From contig JAHELX010000505.1 in assembly GCA_024643945.1 (NCBI GenBank), positions 1 through 5,002 of the forward strand: a stretch of DNA of 5,002 nucleotides. Direction: 5' to 3'. Source of the stretch: Anaerolineales bacterium (GTDB lineage Bacteria > Chloroflexota > Anaerolineae > 4572-78 > NAK82). The translations under genes were made by a program, and so were the position numbers. Below the pieces are notes generated by a model. It saw nothing but the letters and a program-made list of their open reading frames with translations. It had not been told where the DNA came from and did not search any database. Shown here piece after piece: positions 1-5,002 of the stretch (position 1 is the stretch's first letter; every line of letters begins with the position of its first letter).

Positions 1-1
1 G

Positions 2-73
2 ATATTGGCGGGTTCCGCCCTGGCCTTTGGCGGGCTCACCTTTGTCATACAGAAACGCAAGGACGTGATATGA
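2..73 (+). CDS. C-terminal end of an upstream membrane-anchored protein (5' partial)
   Basis: Only the last 23 codons are present, ending in TGA at 71-73. They begin with a run of small and hydrophobic residues (ILAGSALAFGGLTFVI), long enough for most of one membrane helix. A short basic tail (QKRKDVI) follows, as expected for a last transmembrane segment with a cytoplasmic end under the positive-inside rule. The stop overlaps the next gene's start in an ATGA arrangement, so the two are very probably co-transcribed and translationally coupled. The family cannot be named: it could be the end of a permease, a C-terminally anchored surface protein or a signalling protein. A sortase-type anchor cannot be tested because the motif would lie before the window. 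Confidence 0.7.
   Translation: MLAGSALAFGGLTFVIQKRKDVI
59..63 (+). promoter_or_regulatory. Ribosome binding site for the DA1-like peptidase gene
   Basis: AAGGA lies 6 bases before the ATG at 70 and inside the last codons of the upstream gene. It supports the ATG at 70 as the start and fits coupling through the 4-base ATGA overlap. Confidence 0.6.
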
Positions 74-972
74 CGATCACCCCGAAATTCTGTTCCCTAT
101 GCGGCCAGCCCCTGAAGGGGGGCGGCGCAGTTTTCAAGCCCCGGCAGGGGAGCAGCGGGCGCGGCCTCTCCGTCTGTCACCAGTGCCTGGGCTCGGTTGT
201 GCGCTGCCCCTCGTGCCGGACGCCAGTCCACGAGAGCTGGGCCGGCCCCTGCCCGGGCTGTGGTGCCGAGCTGCCGCGCTGCCGCGCCTGCGGAGCCATC
301 ATCGCTGGGGATTACATTGAGGTGAACGGCTACGGCCCTTATTGCCAGACGTGCGGTCAAATGCGGCCAGCCTGCGTCGCCTGTGGGTCGCTGGTGGCTG
401 AGGAGGAGGGACGTGCCCTGCCCGACGGTCACCACGTCTGTTCCCGCTGCGACAGGACTGCCATTTACGACGAAGTGGTTGCCCGCACCCTGTTTGAACA
501 GGTGAAAGCCATCACCGACCGCGACCTGGGGCTGGCGCTGAACGTCCCCACTCCGGTTTACCTGGTGGACAGGAATCAACTGGCGCTAATGGCTCAACAC
601 TTGGATGGAGATGCGCAACCCCTGGACCAATCGCTGGGATTCTATTTGCGACAGGGACGGCAGCGGGGCATCTACGTCCTGCTGGGCTTGCCGCAGATAC
701 TCCTTATGCGGGTGCTGGCCCACGAGTGCGCCCACGCCTGGCAGGCCGAACACAACCCTTTTGGCGGTGAACTACTGGCCTGGGAGGGCTTTGCCGAATG
801 GGTGGCCTATAAGACCCTGGCCGGCCTGGGCTATGCTGACGCCCTGCGCCAGATGTGCGCGCGCCGCGATGTATACGGAGACGGCCTGCGCTGGATGCTG
901 GAGATTGAAAGAGCGAGGGGGGTGCAAGGAGTATTGGAGACCGGGCGGCGAGCAAAGACGAACGACAAGTGA
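70..972 (+). CDS. DA1-like zinc metallopeptidase with N-terminal LIM-like zinc fingers
   Basis: The protein has 300 residues. The N-terminal half holds eight CxxC pairs (C8/C11, C36/C39, C46/C49, C61/C64, C71/C74, C92/C95, C102/C105, C124/C127), enough for four zinc-binding treble-clef or LIM-like modules in roughly the first 130 residues. The C-terminal half is a zincin-type peptidase: YVLLGLPQILLMRVLAHE leads into HECAH (218-222), with H218 and H222 as zinc ligands and E219 as catalytic base. The following WEGFAEW (238-244) supplies the third ligand, most likely E239. The order 'GLP, AHExxHAW, EG' matches plant DA1, a LIM-domain peptidase (AHEMMHAW) that is activated by ubiquitination and limits organ growth. 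No signal peptide or membrane segment is seen, so it should be cytosolic. Substrate and activator are unknown. The last four residues (TNDK) and the stop come from a heptamer repeat. Fold and family are well supported; the link to DA1 biology is inference. Confidence 0.85.
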   Translation: MTITPKFCSLCGQPLKGGGAVFKPRQGSSGRGLSVCHQCLGSVVRCPSCRTPVHESWAGPCPGCGAELPRCRACGAIIAGDYIEVNGYGPYCQTCGQMRPACVACGSLVAEEEGRALPDGHHVCSRCDRTAIYDEVVARTLFEQVKAITDRDLGLALNVPTPVYLVDRNQLALMAQHLDGDAQPLDQSLGFYLRQGRQRGIYVLLGLPQILLMRVLAHECAHAWQAEHNPFGGELLAWEGFAEWVAYKTLAGLGYADALRQMCARRDVYGDGLRWMLEIERARGVQGVLETGRRAKTNDK

Positions 973-999
973 CAAATGACGAATGACGAGTGACGGGAG
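958..999 (+). repeat. Six tandem heptamers, consensus ACRARTG
   Basis: Read in sevens from 958, the units are ACGAACG, ACAAGTG, ACAAATG, ACGAATG, ACGAGTG and ACGGGAG. The middle four differ only by A/G changes at two positions, and the outer two have decayed. The array starts exactly at the codon for T297 of the peptidase, provides its TGA stop (970-972) and continues into the intergenic gap. Short tandem heptamers of this kind are known between genes in cyanobacteria and other large bacterial genomes; their role is unclear. The array is the only non-coding spacer of note between the peptidase and vWA genes. Confidence 0.85.
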
Positions 1000-1011
1000 A
1001 TCGTGATGTTG

Positions 1012-1016
1012 AGGAG
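1012..1016 (+). promoter_or_regulatory. Ribosome binding site fixing the vWA gene start
   Basis: AGGAG stands 6 bases before the ATG at 1023. The frame is open further upstream to a GTG at 990, but that codon lies inside the heptamer array and has no comparable site before it, so 1023 is preferred. Confidence 0.75.
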
Positions 1017-1022
1017 ATATGT

Positions 1023-2411
1023 ATGACAGATCAACTCGCCCTTACGTGCACGCTTAACACGCCTACCCTCCCGGCGAACGGGCCGCTGCGCTTGATCTAT
1101 CTGCTGGTCGAGGTGGAGATGACAGGTGGTGCGGCTGCAACCGGGCCGGCCCCGGTTAATCTGGGTCTGGTGGTAGACGTTAGTGAGTCCATGCACTTCT
1201 ATCTGGCCACCGACAGTCAAATGGCCGAGCTAGTCCAATTGGGCATGCTGCGGGAAGTGGTCGCTGATGGCGTACCGGCCTGGGAAGCGCAGGACATCCC
1301 GCCTGAGGTGATGGCTCGCTTCCCACGCAAGATCGATCGCCTGAAAGACGCCCTGCGCGTGGTGGTGGAGCAATTACGCCCGGCCGACGTCTTCTCGCTG
1401 ATAGCTTTCGCTGGCCACGCTGTCACCATAGTGCCGTCCGCGCCGGGGACTGAAAAGACGCGCCTTTTACCGCAAATTGAAAAGCTGGACGAATTACGCC
1501 TGGGGGACGACACATACATGGGCCGGGGCATGGCGCTGGGCCTGGACGAAGTCCGGCATCACGCAGTCCCTACCCACATTAGCCGCATGCTGATCCTGAC
1601 CGACGGCTTTACAGTGGACGAAGCCGAGTGTCGCCGCCAAGCGGAGATGGCCGGCGCGGCTGGCATTTCCATCAGCACCATGGGCCTGGGGGGCGAGTTC
1701 AACGAAGACCTGCTCATCCCCATGGCCGATCAGAGGGGTGGCAATGCCTACCTTATCGGCGATCCCTCTGAACTGCCGGCCGCCTTCGCTCAGGAATTCA
1801 GCGCTGTGCAGGCGGTTGCCTACCGCAACCTGGAACTTAAGCTGCGCCTGGTGCAGGGTGCGGAGCTACGCCGTACCTTCCGGGTGAAGCCGGTCATCAG
1901 TGACTTGGGACAACTGACCAGTTTGGGCGGCAGCTACAGCCTGCCCCTGGGTGACCTGGAGCGCAATGCTCCGCCCGCCCTACTGCTGGAGGTCATTGCT
2001 CCCTCCCGTCCGGCCGGGGTTTACCGGCTGGCCCAACTTGTGCTGGCCTATGATCCCGTCGGGCCCGGAAGCGGAGCGCTGGGCGAGAAGGTGCGGCAAG
2101 ACGCAATTGTACAGTACGCACTCGACCCGGCAATGGTTCCGCCTGACCCCCGGGTCATGAACCTGGTGGAAACAGTCAGCGCCTTCAAGCTGGGTACGCG
2201 TGCCTTGCAAGAGGTCGAGGCGGGCGACATCACCGGCGCCACCCGCAAATTACAAGCCGCCGCCACCCGCCTGCTGGATATGGGGGAGGATGACCTGGCG
2301 GCTGCCCTGCAAGCTCAGGCTCAACACCTGGCGCAGCAGGGCCAACTGGACCCGCATGCCACCAAGAAACTGCGTTACGAGACGCGCCGGCTGACTCAGA
2401 AGTTGGAATGA
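1023..2411 (+). CDS. von Willebrand factor A (vWA) domain protein
   Basis: The protein has 462 residues from the ATG at 1023. A short beta-rich N-terminus leads into PVNLGLVVDVSES, the first strand and MIDAS loop of a vWA domain. The metal-binding set is complete: D52-x-S54-x-S56, T164 in GDDTYMGRG, and D194 in LTDG. An insert of about 40 residues (58-101) separates the MIDAS loop from the first helix (RLKDALRVVVEQL), where most vWA domains have only a few residues. A beta-rich region follows (about 265-365), then an alpha-helical C-terminal part (377-462) rich in Ala, Leu and Gln, typical of bacterial vWA proteins. No signal peptide or membrane helix is seen. Such proteins usually act as metal-dependent assembly scaffolds, often beside kinases, phosphatases or MoxR ATPases. 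It lies 50 bases after the peptidase gene, probably in one operon. The binding partner is not evident from the sequence. Confidence 0.9.
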   Translation: MTDQLALTCTLNTPTLPANGPLRLIYLLVEVEMTGGAAATGPAPVNLGLVVDVSESMHFYLATDSQMAELVQLGMLREVVADGVPAWEAQDIPPEVMARFPRKIDRLKDALRVVVEQLRPADVFSLIAFAGHAVTIVPSAPGTEKTRLLPQIEKLDELRLGDDTYMGRGMALGLDEVRHHAVPTHISRMLILTDGFTVDEAECRRQAEMAGAAGISISTMGLGGEFNEDLLIPMADQRGGNAYLIGDPSELPAAFAQEFSAVQAVAYRNLELKLRLVQGAELRRTFRVKPVISDLGQLTSLGGSYSLPLGDLERNAPPALLLEVIAPSRPAGVYRLAQLVLAYDPVGPGSGALGEKVRQDAIVQYALDPAMVPPDPRVMNLVETVSAFKLGTRALQEVEAGDITGATRKLQAAATRLLDMGEDDLAAALQAQAQHLAQQGQLDPHATKKLRYETRRLTQKLE

Positions 2412-2576
2412 CTATTGTGAAAGAATCCATCCTGGGATTGCAATTCATGTTTTAGTAATCTTGGCTTCATTACAAACCGTGGTCCATCGGCAGGCTGCGA
2501 GCCCGCCCTACGCCTTGCAAAGTTACTATGAATGAAATGAATGCTCTGTCCTACTAAAACCGACGGCCGGGCCCGC

Positions 2577-2589
2577 GAAAGGAGGTGAT
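2577..2589 (+). promoter_or_regulatory. Exceptionally long Shine-Dalgarno sequence in the leader
   Basis: GAAAGGAGGTGAT is complementary over all 13 bases to the usual 3' end of bacterial 16S rRNA (ATCACCTCCTTTC). No ATG follows at the normal distance. The nearest start in an open frame is GTG at 2600, 14 bases after GGAGG. It may drive a leader peptide, act as a ribosome standby site, or be chance. It sits 106 bases before the next annotated start, so it is not that gene's own ribosome binding site. Confidence 0.45.
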
Positions 2590-2599
2590 AAGTCTCGAG

Positions 2600-2698
2600 G
2601 TGCCCCTGGCCATGCCCTGTGATGGGCAATTCGAACGGGCGCAGCTTTCCGCCCACTTTCGAAACTGTTTTTTCTTAGACACAGGAGGTCAGCTATGA
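2600..2698 (+). CDS. Possible 32-residue leader peptide overlapping the NERD-FHA start
   Basis: A GTG-started frame of 32 codons runs through the terminator-like hairpin and ends in TGA at 2696-2698, overlapping the next ATG by ATGA. An internal ATG at 2612 would give 28 residues. The product resembles nothing I recognise, with two cysteines and no run of a single amino acid that would point to a classic amino-acid attenuator. Support comes from the strong upstream Shine-Dalgarno sequence, the uninterrupted frame and the 4-base overlap. Against it are the poor spacing to GTG, the short length and an ordinary composition. Treat it as a candidate only. Confidence 0.25.
   Translation: MPLAMPCDGQFERAQLSAHFRNCFFLDTGGQL
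2630..2676 (+). terminator. Intrinsic-terminator-like hairpin inside the leader (possible attenuator)
   Basis: TTCGAA (2630-2635) pairs with TTCGAA (2658-2663), and GGGCG (2637-2641) pairs with CGCCC (2650-2654). An 8-base loop and a small asymmetric internal loop complete the structure, giving 11 base pairs. Four bases later comes a run of six T and then CTT (2668-2676). The T-tract ends 6 bases before the AGGAGG of the NERD-FHA gene, leaving no room for a promoter between them. If it terminates, it must be conditional. An upstream TGCCC (2613-2617) could pair with the GGGCG arm as an antiterminator. The pairing is seen; the function is inferred. Confidence 0.5.
2683..2688 (+). promoter_or_regulatory. 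Ribosome binding site for the NERD-FHA gene
   Basis: AGGAGG stands 6 bases before the ATG at 2695. This strong, ideally spaced site fixes the start. Confidence 0.85.
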
Positions 2699-3666
2699 CC
2701 GTTGAATTATGGTACGGCAGCAGGCCTCACAACCCTGCTGAGCAGAAAACGCTTGTTGAACTCTATCAGTATCTCCTGCCCCAGGATGATCACTTTGTAT
2801 TGCTGCTCAACTTTCACCCTGGCCGGGGCAACGAAATTGACGTGGTGGTCCTCAAGGAAAATGCCATCTTCCTGGCCGAACTGAAACATGCCTGGGATCG
2901 GCTGGTGGGTGGCCGCGAGGGGGAGTGGAAAGCGATCAAACCCGACGGCAAAGAAGTCGTCCTGAACCCGGATCGGCCTAATCCCTTCAACCAAGTCCAG
3001 ACCAATTACTTTGCCTGGAAGAAGTGGTGCGAAACCCACGGCGACGAGATCAGCGCCGGGGTCGTCCGCCCCTGGCCGGCAGACTATGGCGAGGTGATGA
3101 CTTTCATCGTCTTTTACCCCGACTTGCCGGAGGGCAGCCGGATTGACATCGGCGACTACCCCGTGCAGGCGGCTGGCCTGCCGATGTTTATGACCAGCCT
3201 GGCCGTGCGCTCGTCAGACAAAATTGGACTCTCGTGCCAGGAGATGGGCCGCATCCCCCAGTTGTTAGGACTGAGGGAGTGGCAACTGGGCACGCCGCGC
3301 GATGAGACCGTTCGCCTGAAAGACTGGCAACCAGAGCCATTCGCCGTGCTGGTGGCCCGCGGACACAATCTGTCGGTGGCGGTTTTCAAGCTGGACGCCC
3401 TGGGTAAAGAAACCATCTGCGTGGGGCGCGACTCCGACAACGACCTGGTCATCAACCACGAGACGGTCTCGCGCCATCACGCGGCCATCGAGTGGCGCAA
3501 CGATCGGTACGTAGTGCGCGACCTGGGCAGCAAAAGTGGCACTTACGTGAGCTACCACGGTGACCCTGCCCAGGAGAAGCCGGTTACCGGTCGCGAAAAC
3601 GCCATCAAAGATCGCTCGACAATTCGCTTTGGGCCGGCGAGTTATACCTTCCTCCATCGCCAATGA
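2695..3666 (+). CDS. NERD nuclease-like domain fused to an FHA domain
   Basis: The protein has 323 residues. Residues 15-130 match the NERD (nuclease-related) domain of the PD-(D/E)xK fold: a first helix with Glu (E16 or E22), then GNEIDVVVL with D49, then FLAELKH with E62-x-K64. The catalytic set therefore looks intact. NPFNQVQTNYFAWKKW is the usual helix after the core. A middle region (about 130-220) has no recognised domain. Residues about 225-320 form an FHA domain, a phosphothreonine reader: VGRDSDNDLVI with G244-R245, VSRHHA with S259-R260-x-H262, and DLGSKSGTYV (276-285), where Ser takes the place of the usual Asn in NGT. There is no signal peptide or membrane helix. It lies 50 bases before a Ser/Thr kinase gene, whose product is the obvious candidate to make its phospho-ligand. 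Nuclease activity is inferred from retained residues only. Confidence 0.9.
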   Translation: MTVELWYGSRPHNPAEQKTLVELYQYLLPQDDHFVLLLNFHPGRGNEIDVVVLKENAIFLAELKHAWDRLVGGREGEWKAIKPDGKEVVLNPDRPNPFNQVQTNYFAWKKWCETHGDEISAGVVRPWPADYGEVMTFIVFYPDLPEGSRIDIGDYPVQAAGLPMFMTSLAVRSSDKIGLSCQEMGRIPQLLGLREWQLGTPRDETVRLKDWQPEPFAVLVARGHNLSVAVFKLDALGKETICVGRDSDNDLVINHETVSRHHAAIEWRNDRYVVRDLGSKSGTYVSYHGDPAQEKPVTGRENAIKDRSTIRFGPASYTFLHRQ

Positions 3667-3702
3667 GTGCAAGCTTTTGCCAGCGATTCTCATCCTCTAT
3701 GG

Positions 3703-3707
3703 AAAGG
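3703..3707 (+). promoter_or_regulatory. Ribosome binding site for the kinase gene
   Basis: AAAGG lies 9 bases before the ATG at 3717, a moderate site. An in-frame TAG at 3708-3710 rules out any start further upstream, so 3717 is the first possible start codon in this frame. Confidence 0.55.
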
Positions 3708-3716
3708 TAGCTCGCT

Positions 3717-5002
3717 ATGTCCCGATGTCTCAGATGTGGGGCCTCCAACCGCCCCGACGCTAAATTTTGCTACATTTGTGGCCTACAGTTGGCGATTTCC
3801 TGCCCACAGTGTGGCGCAGCCAACCGGGCGGACGCCGGGTTCTGCCCGGGGTGCGGCCAGCGGCTAAGTGGCACGCCAGGCCGGGCATCGTCGGTCACGT
3901 CTTGTTCCCACTGTGGCACTCCCGTGCGTCCCACGGCCCACTACTGCCATCGCTGTGGCCGTCCTCCGTTTACCCTGCCCGAAATCTGCCCGCGTTGCAG
4001 CCATACGCTGCCATCCAATATCAGCACCTGCCCCCGCTGTCACACCAGCATTACCCGCTGCCCTGTCTGCCGGGGGAGCAACCGCCCCGAAGCTCGCAAC
4101 TGTCGGCTCTGTGGTCAATCGCTGATTACAGGCCCTCGTATGGGGAGCGGCGACCTGTCGGCTGGGCGTTGCCTGAGCCGGGGACGCTACGTGATTCAGG
4201 CCAAAATAGACCAGGGCGGTATGAGCGCTATCTACAAGGTTCAGGATGCCCGATTACCGAACCGGATTGTTGCCATCAAGGAAATGAATGAGCGAGTCAT
4301 CGAACCGAGTGAACGTCCCGATGTGCTGGCTGCTTTCAAACGGGAAGCCGAGATGCTGGCCCAACTAGACCATTCCAACCTGGTCAAAGTCTTCGACCTT
4401 TTCGAAGAAGATGGCCGGCACTATATGGTGATGGAGTTCATCCTGGGCCGCTCGTTGCTCAAGATCTTGGAAGAGGGGGGCCCTGGCGGGTTGCCGGAGG
4501 ATCGGGTGGTAACCTGGGCCGCGCAACTGTGCGACGTGTTGGCTTACCTGCACAGCCAGAACCCCAAAATCATCTATCGTGATCTGAAGCCGGGCAACGT
4601 GATGGAGTTGACGGGCGGTATGCACATCAAACTGATCGACTTTGGCATCGCCCGCATTTACAAGCCGGGCCAGCGTAAAGATACCATCGTCTTCGGTACG
4701 CCGGGCTACGCCGCGCCAGAACAATACGGCCAGCACCAAACCGACGAACGATCCGACGTCTACTCGTTGGGAGCAATGCTTCACCATTTGCTGACCGGCC
4801 GCGATCCCTCGAATAGCCCCTTGGTCTTCCCCTCCATGCGCAGCCTCAACCAACATGTGTCACAGCGTGTGAACGATGCTACTGCCACGGCGGTGACGCT
4901 GAGGCGCGAAGACCGCTTTGCCACGATGACGGAGATGAAGGCCGCGCTGCTGGGGGGGGGCGCGCTTAGCCCCCGTTCGCCGCCAAGCCCTTCACCCCAG
5001 CC
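3717..5002 (+). CDS. Ser/Thr protein kinase with five N-terminal zinc ribbons (3' partial)
   Basis: The frame is open from ATG 3717 to the window end, 428 complete codons. Five zinc ribbons fill residues 4-132, each CxxC-x10-CxxC: C4/7/18/21, C29/32/43/46, C63/66/77/80, C91/94/105/108, C115/118/129/132. The kinase domain covers about 157-412. It shows a Gly-rich loop (IDQGGMSAIYKV), the ATP-binding lysine K188 in VAIKEM, helix-C Glu E210, YRDLKPGN with D289, K291 and N294, DFG at 308-310, and GTPGYAAPE (327-335) with APE closing the activation loop. YRD replaces HRD. All catalytic residues are present, so it should be active; T323 and T328 are candidate autophosphorylation sites. A nine-G run marks the end of the kinase domain, and a Pro/Ser-rich linker follows to the edge. 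Any C-terminal sensor or membrane helix lies outside. It probably shares an mRNA with the NERD-FHA gene. Confidence 0.93.
   Translation, partial: MSRCLRCGASNRPDAKFCYICGLQLAISCPQCGAANRADAGFCPGCGQRLSGTPGRASSVTSCSHCGTPVRPTAHYCHRCGRPPFTLPEICPRCSHTLPSNISTCPRCHTSITRCPVCRGSNRPEARNCRLCGQSLITGPRMGSGDLSAGRCLSRGRYVIQAKIDQGGMSAIYKVQDARLPNRIVAIKEMNERVIEPSERPDVLAAFKREAEMLAQLDHSNLVKVFDLFEEDGRHYMVMEFILGRSLLKILEEGGPGGLPEDRVVTWAAQLCDVLAYLHSQNPKIIYRDLKPGNVMELTGGMHIKLIDFGIARIYKPGQRKDTIVFGTPGYAAPEQYGQHQTDERSDVYSLGAMLHHLLTGRDPSNSPLVFPSMRSLNQHVSQRVNDATATAVTLRREDRFATMTEMKAALLGGGALSPRSPPSPSPQ
4952..4960 (+). repeat. Run of nine G in the kinase gene
   Basis: A G9 homopolymer lies at the junction of the kinase domain and the Pro/Ser-rich linker. 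One added G would bring a TAG into frame within three codons. One lost G would shift into another frame that stays open to the window end. Such tracts can slip during replication or be miscounted in sequencing. Confidence 0.8.

Larger units (their letters stand above)
2412..2694 (+). other. 283-base leader or intergenic region before the NERD-FHA gene
   Basis: This is the only long gap in the window. The first 150 bases are less GC-rich and hold a weak 5-bp hairpin (AATCC 2424-2428 with GGATT 2435-2439) and a 9-codon ATG frame (2528-2557), with no clear function for either. I see no convincing sigma-70 promoter; TTGCAA at 2515-2520 has no good -10 box at 16-18 bases. The second half is structured: a palindrome CGGGCCCG (2568-2575), a very strong Shine-Dalgarno sequence (2577-2589), a small hairpin (2613-2628) and a terminator-like hairpin (2630-2676). 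The layout suggests a regulated mRNA leader rather than plain spacer, but no known riboswitch class is recognised. Confidence 0.5.

Noticed and set aside
97..579. 160-codon open frame on the minus strand
   Set aside because: It lies wholly opposite the zinc-finger part of the DA1-like gene, whose cysteine pattern proves the + frame. The minus-strand product has no recognisable domain.
990..1022. Longer vWA protein from GTG at 990 (11 extra residues)
   Set aside because: The GTG is inside the heptamer array and has no good ribosome binding site, whereas ATG 1023 has AGGAG at 6 bases.
2515..2557. Sigma-70 promoter (TTGCAA with TACTAT or TACTAA)
   Set aside because: The spacings are wrong: TACTAT is only 3 bases after TTGCAA and TACTAA is 31 bases after it.
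2577..2589. 16S rRNA 3' fragment on the minus strand
   Set aside because: Only 13 bases match; the sequence on either side does not resemble the 16S end.
2396..2656. 86-codon minus-strand frame across the leader
   Set aside because: It overlaps the end of the vWA gene, has no recognisable motif, and the region is better explained as + strand leader structure.
3669..3680. GCAAGCTTTTGC inverted repeat between the NERD-FHA and kinase genes
   Set aside because: The stem is only 4 bp with no T-tract after it, too weak to call a terminator.
3767..4291. 174-codon + strand frame
   Set aside because: It is an out-of-frame shadow of the kinase gene. The frame from 3717 carries five regular zinc ribbons and continues into a full kinase domain.
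4365..4856. 163-codon minus-strand frame
   Set aside because: It is opposite the kinase core, where all catalytic motifs are read on the + strand.

Overview
The window is GC-rich, densely coding, and all on the + strand. It holds the tail of one gene, three complete genes and most of a fifth. The codon use, the zinc-ribbon kinase, the NERD-FHA fusion and the heptamer repeat resemble Chloroflexota (Anaerolineae-like) genomes. That is an inference from gene style only; the window has no rRNA or other phylogenetic marker.

Layout. (1) 2-73: the last 23 codons of an upstream gene, ending in a probable membrane helix and a basic tail. Its stop overlaps the next start (ATGA). (2) 70-972: a four-module zinc-finger protein with a C-terminal HExxH metallopeptidase domain that closely resembles plant DA1 around the active site. 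(3) 958-999: six tandem heptamers (consensus ACRARTG) that supply the last four codons and the stop of the peptidase gene. (4) 1023-2411: a von Willebrand factor A (vWA) protein with intact MIDAS residues. (5) 2412-2694: a 283-base gap with a 13-base perfect anti-Shine-Dalgarno complement, a possible 32-codon leader ORF and a hairpin plus T-tract that looks like an intrinsic terminator, just before the next gene's ribosome binding site. (6) 2695-3666: a NERD nuclease-like domain fused to an FHA phosphothreonine-binding domain. (7) 3717 to the window end: a Ser/Thr protein kinase with five N-terminal zinc ribbons, cut by the window edge in a Pro/Ser-rich linker.

How the genes may work together (inference). 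Kinase, FHA reader and vWA scaffold are classic parts of bacterial phospho-signalling modules, comparable in logic to the vWA-kinase-phosphatase (TerY-P) triads. The unusual part is that the possible effectors are a DA1-like peptidase and a NERD nuclease-like protein. A plausible model is that the kinase phosphorylates itself or a partner, the FHA domain docks on the phosphothreonine, and the vWA protein assembles the complex near the membrane protein encoded upstream. The leader before the NERD-FHA gene could set nuclease and kinase expression separately from the first three genes. No phosphatase, toxin, mobile element, CRISPR array or RNA gene is visible in the window.
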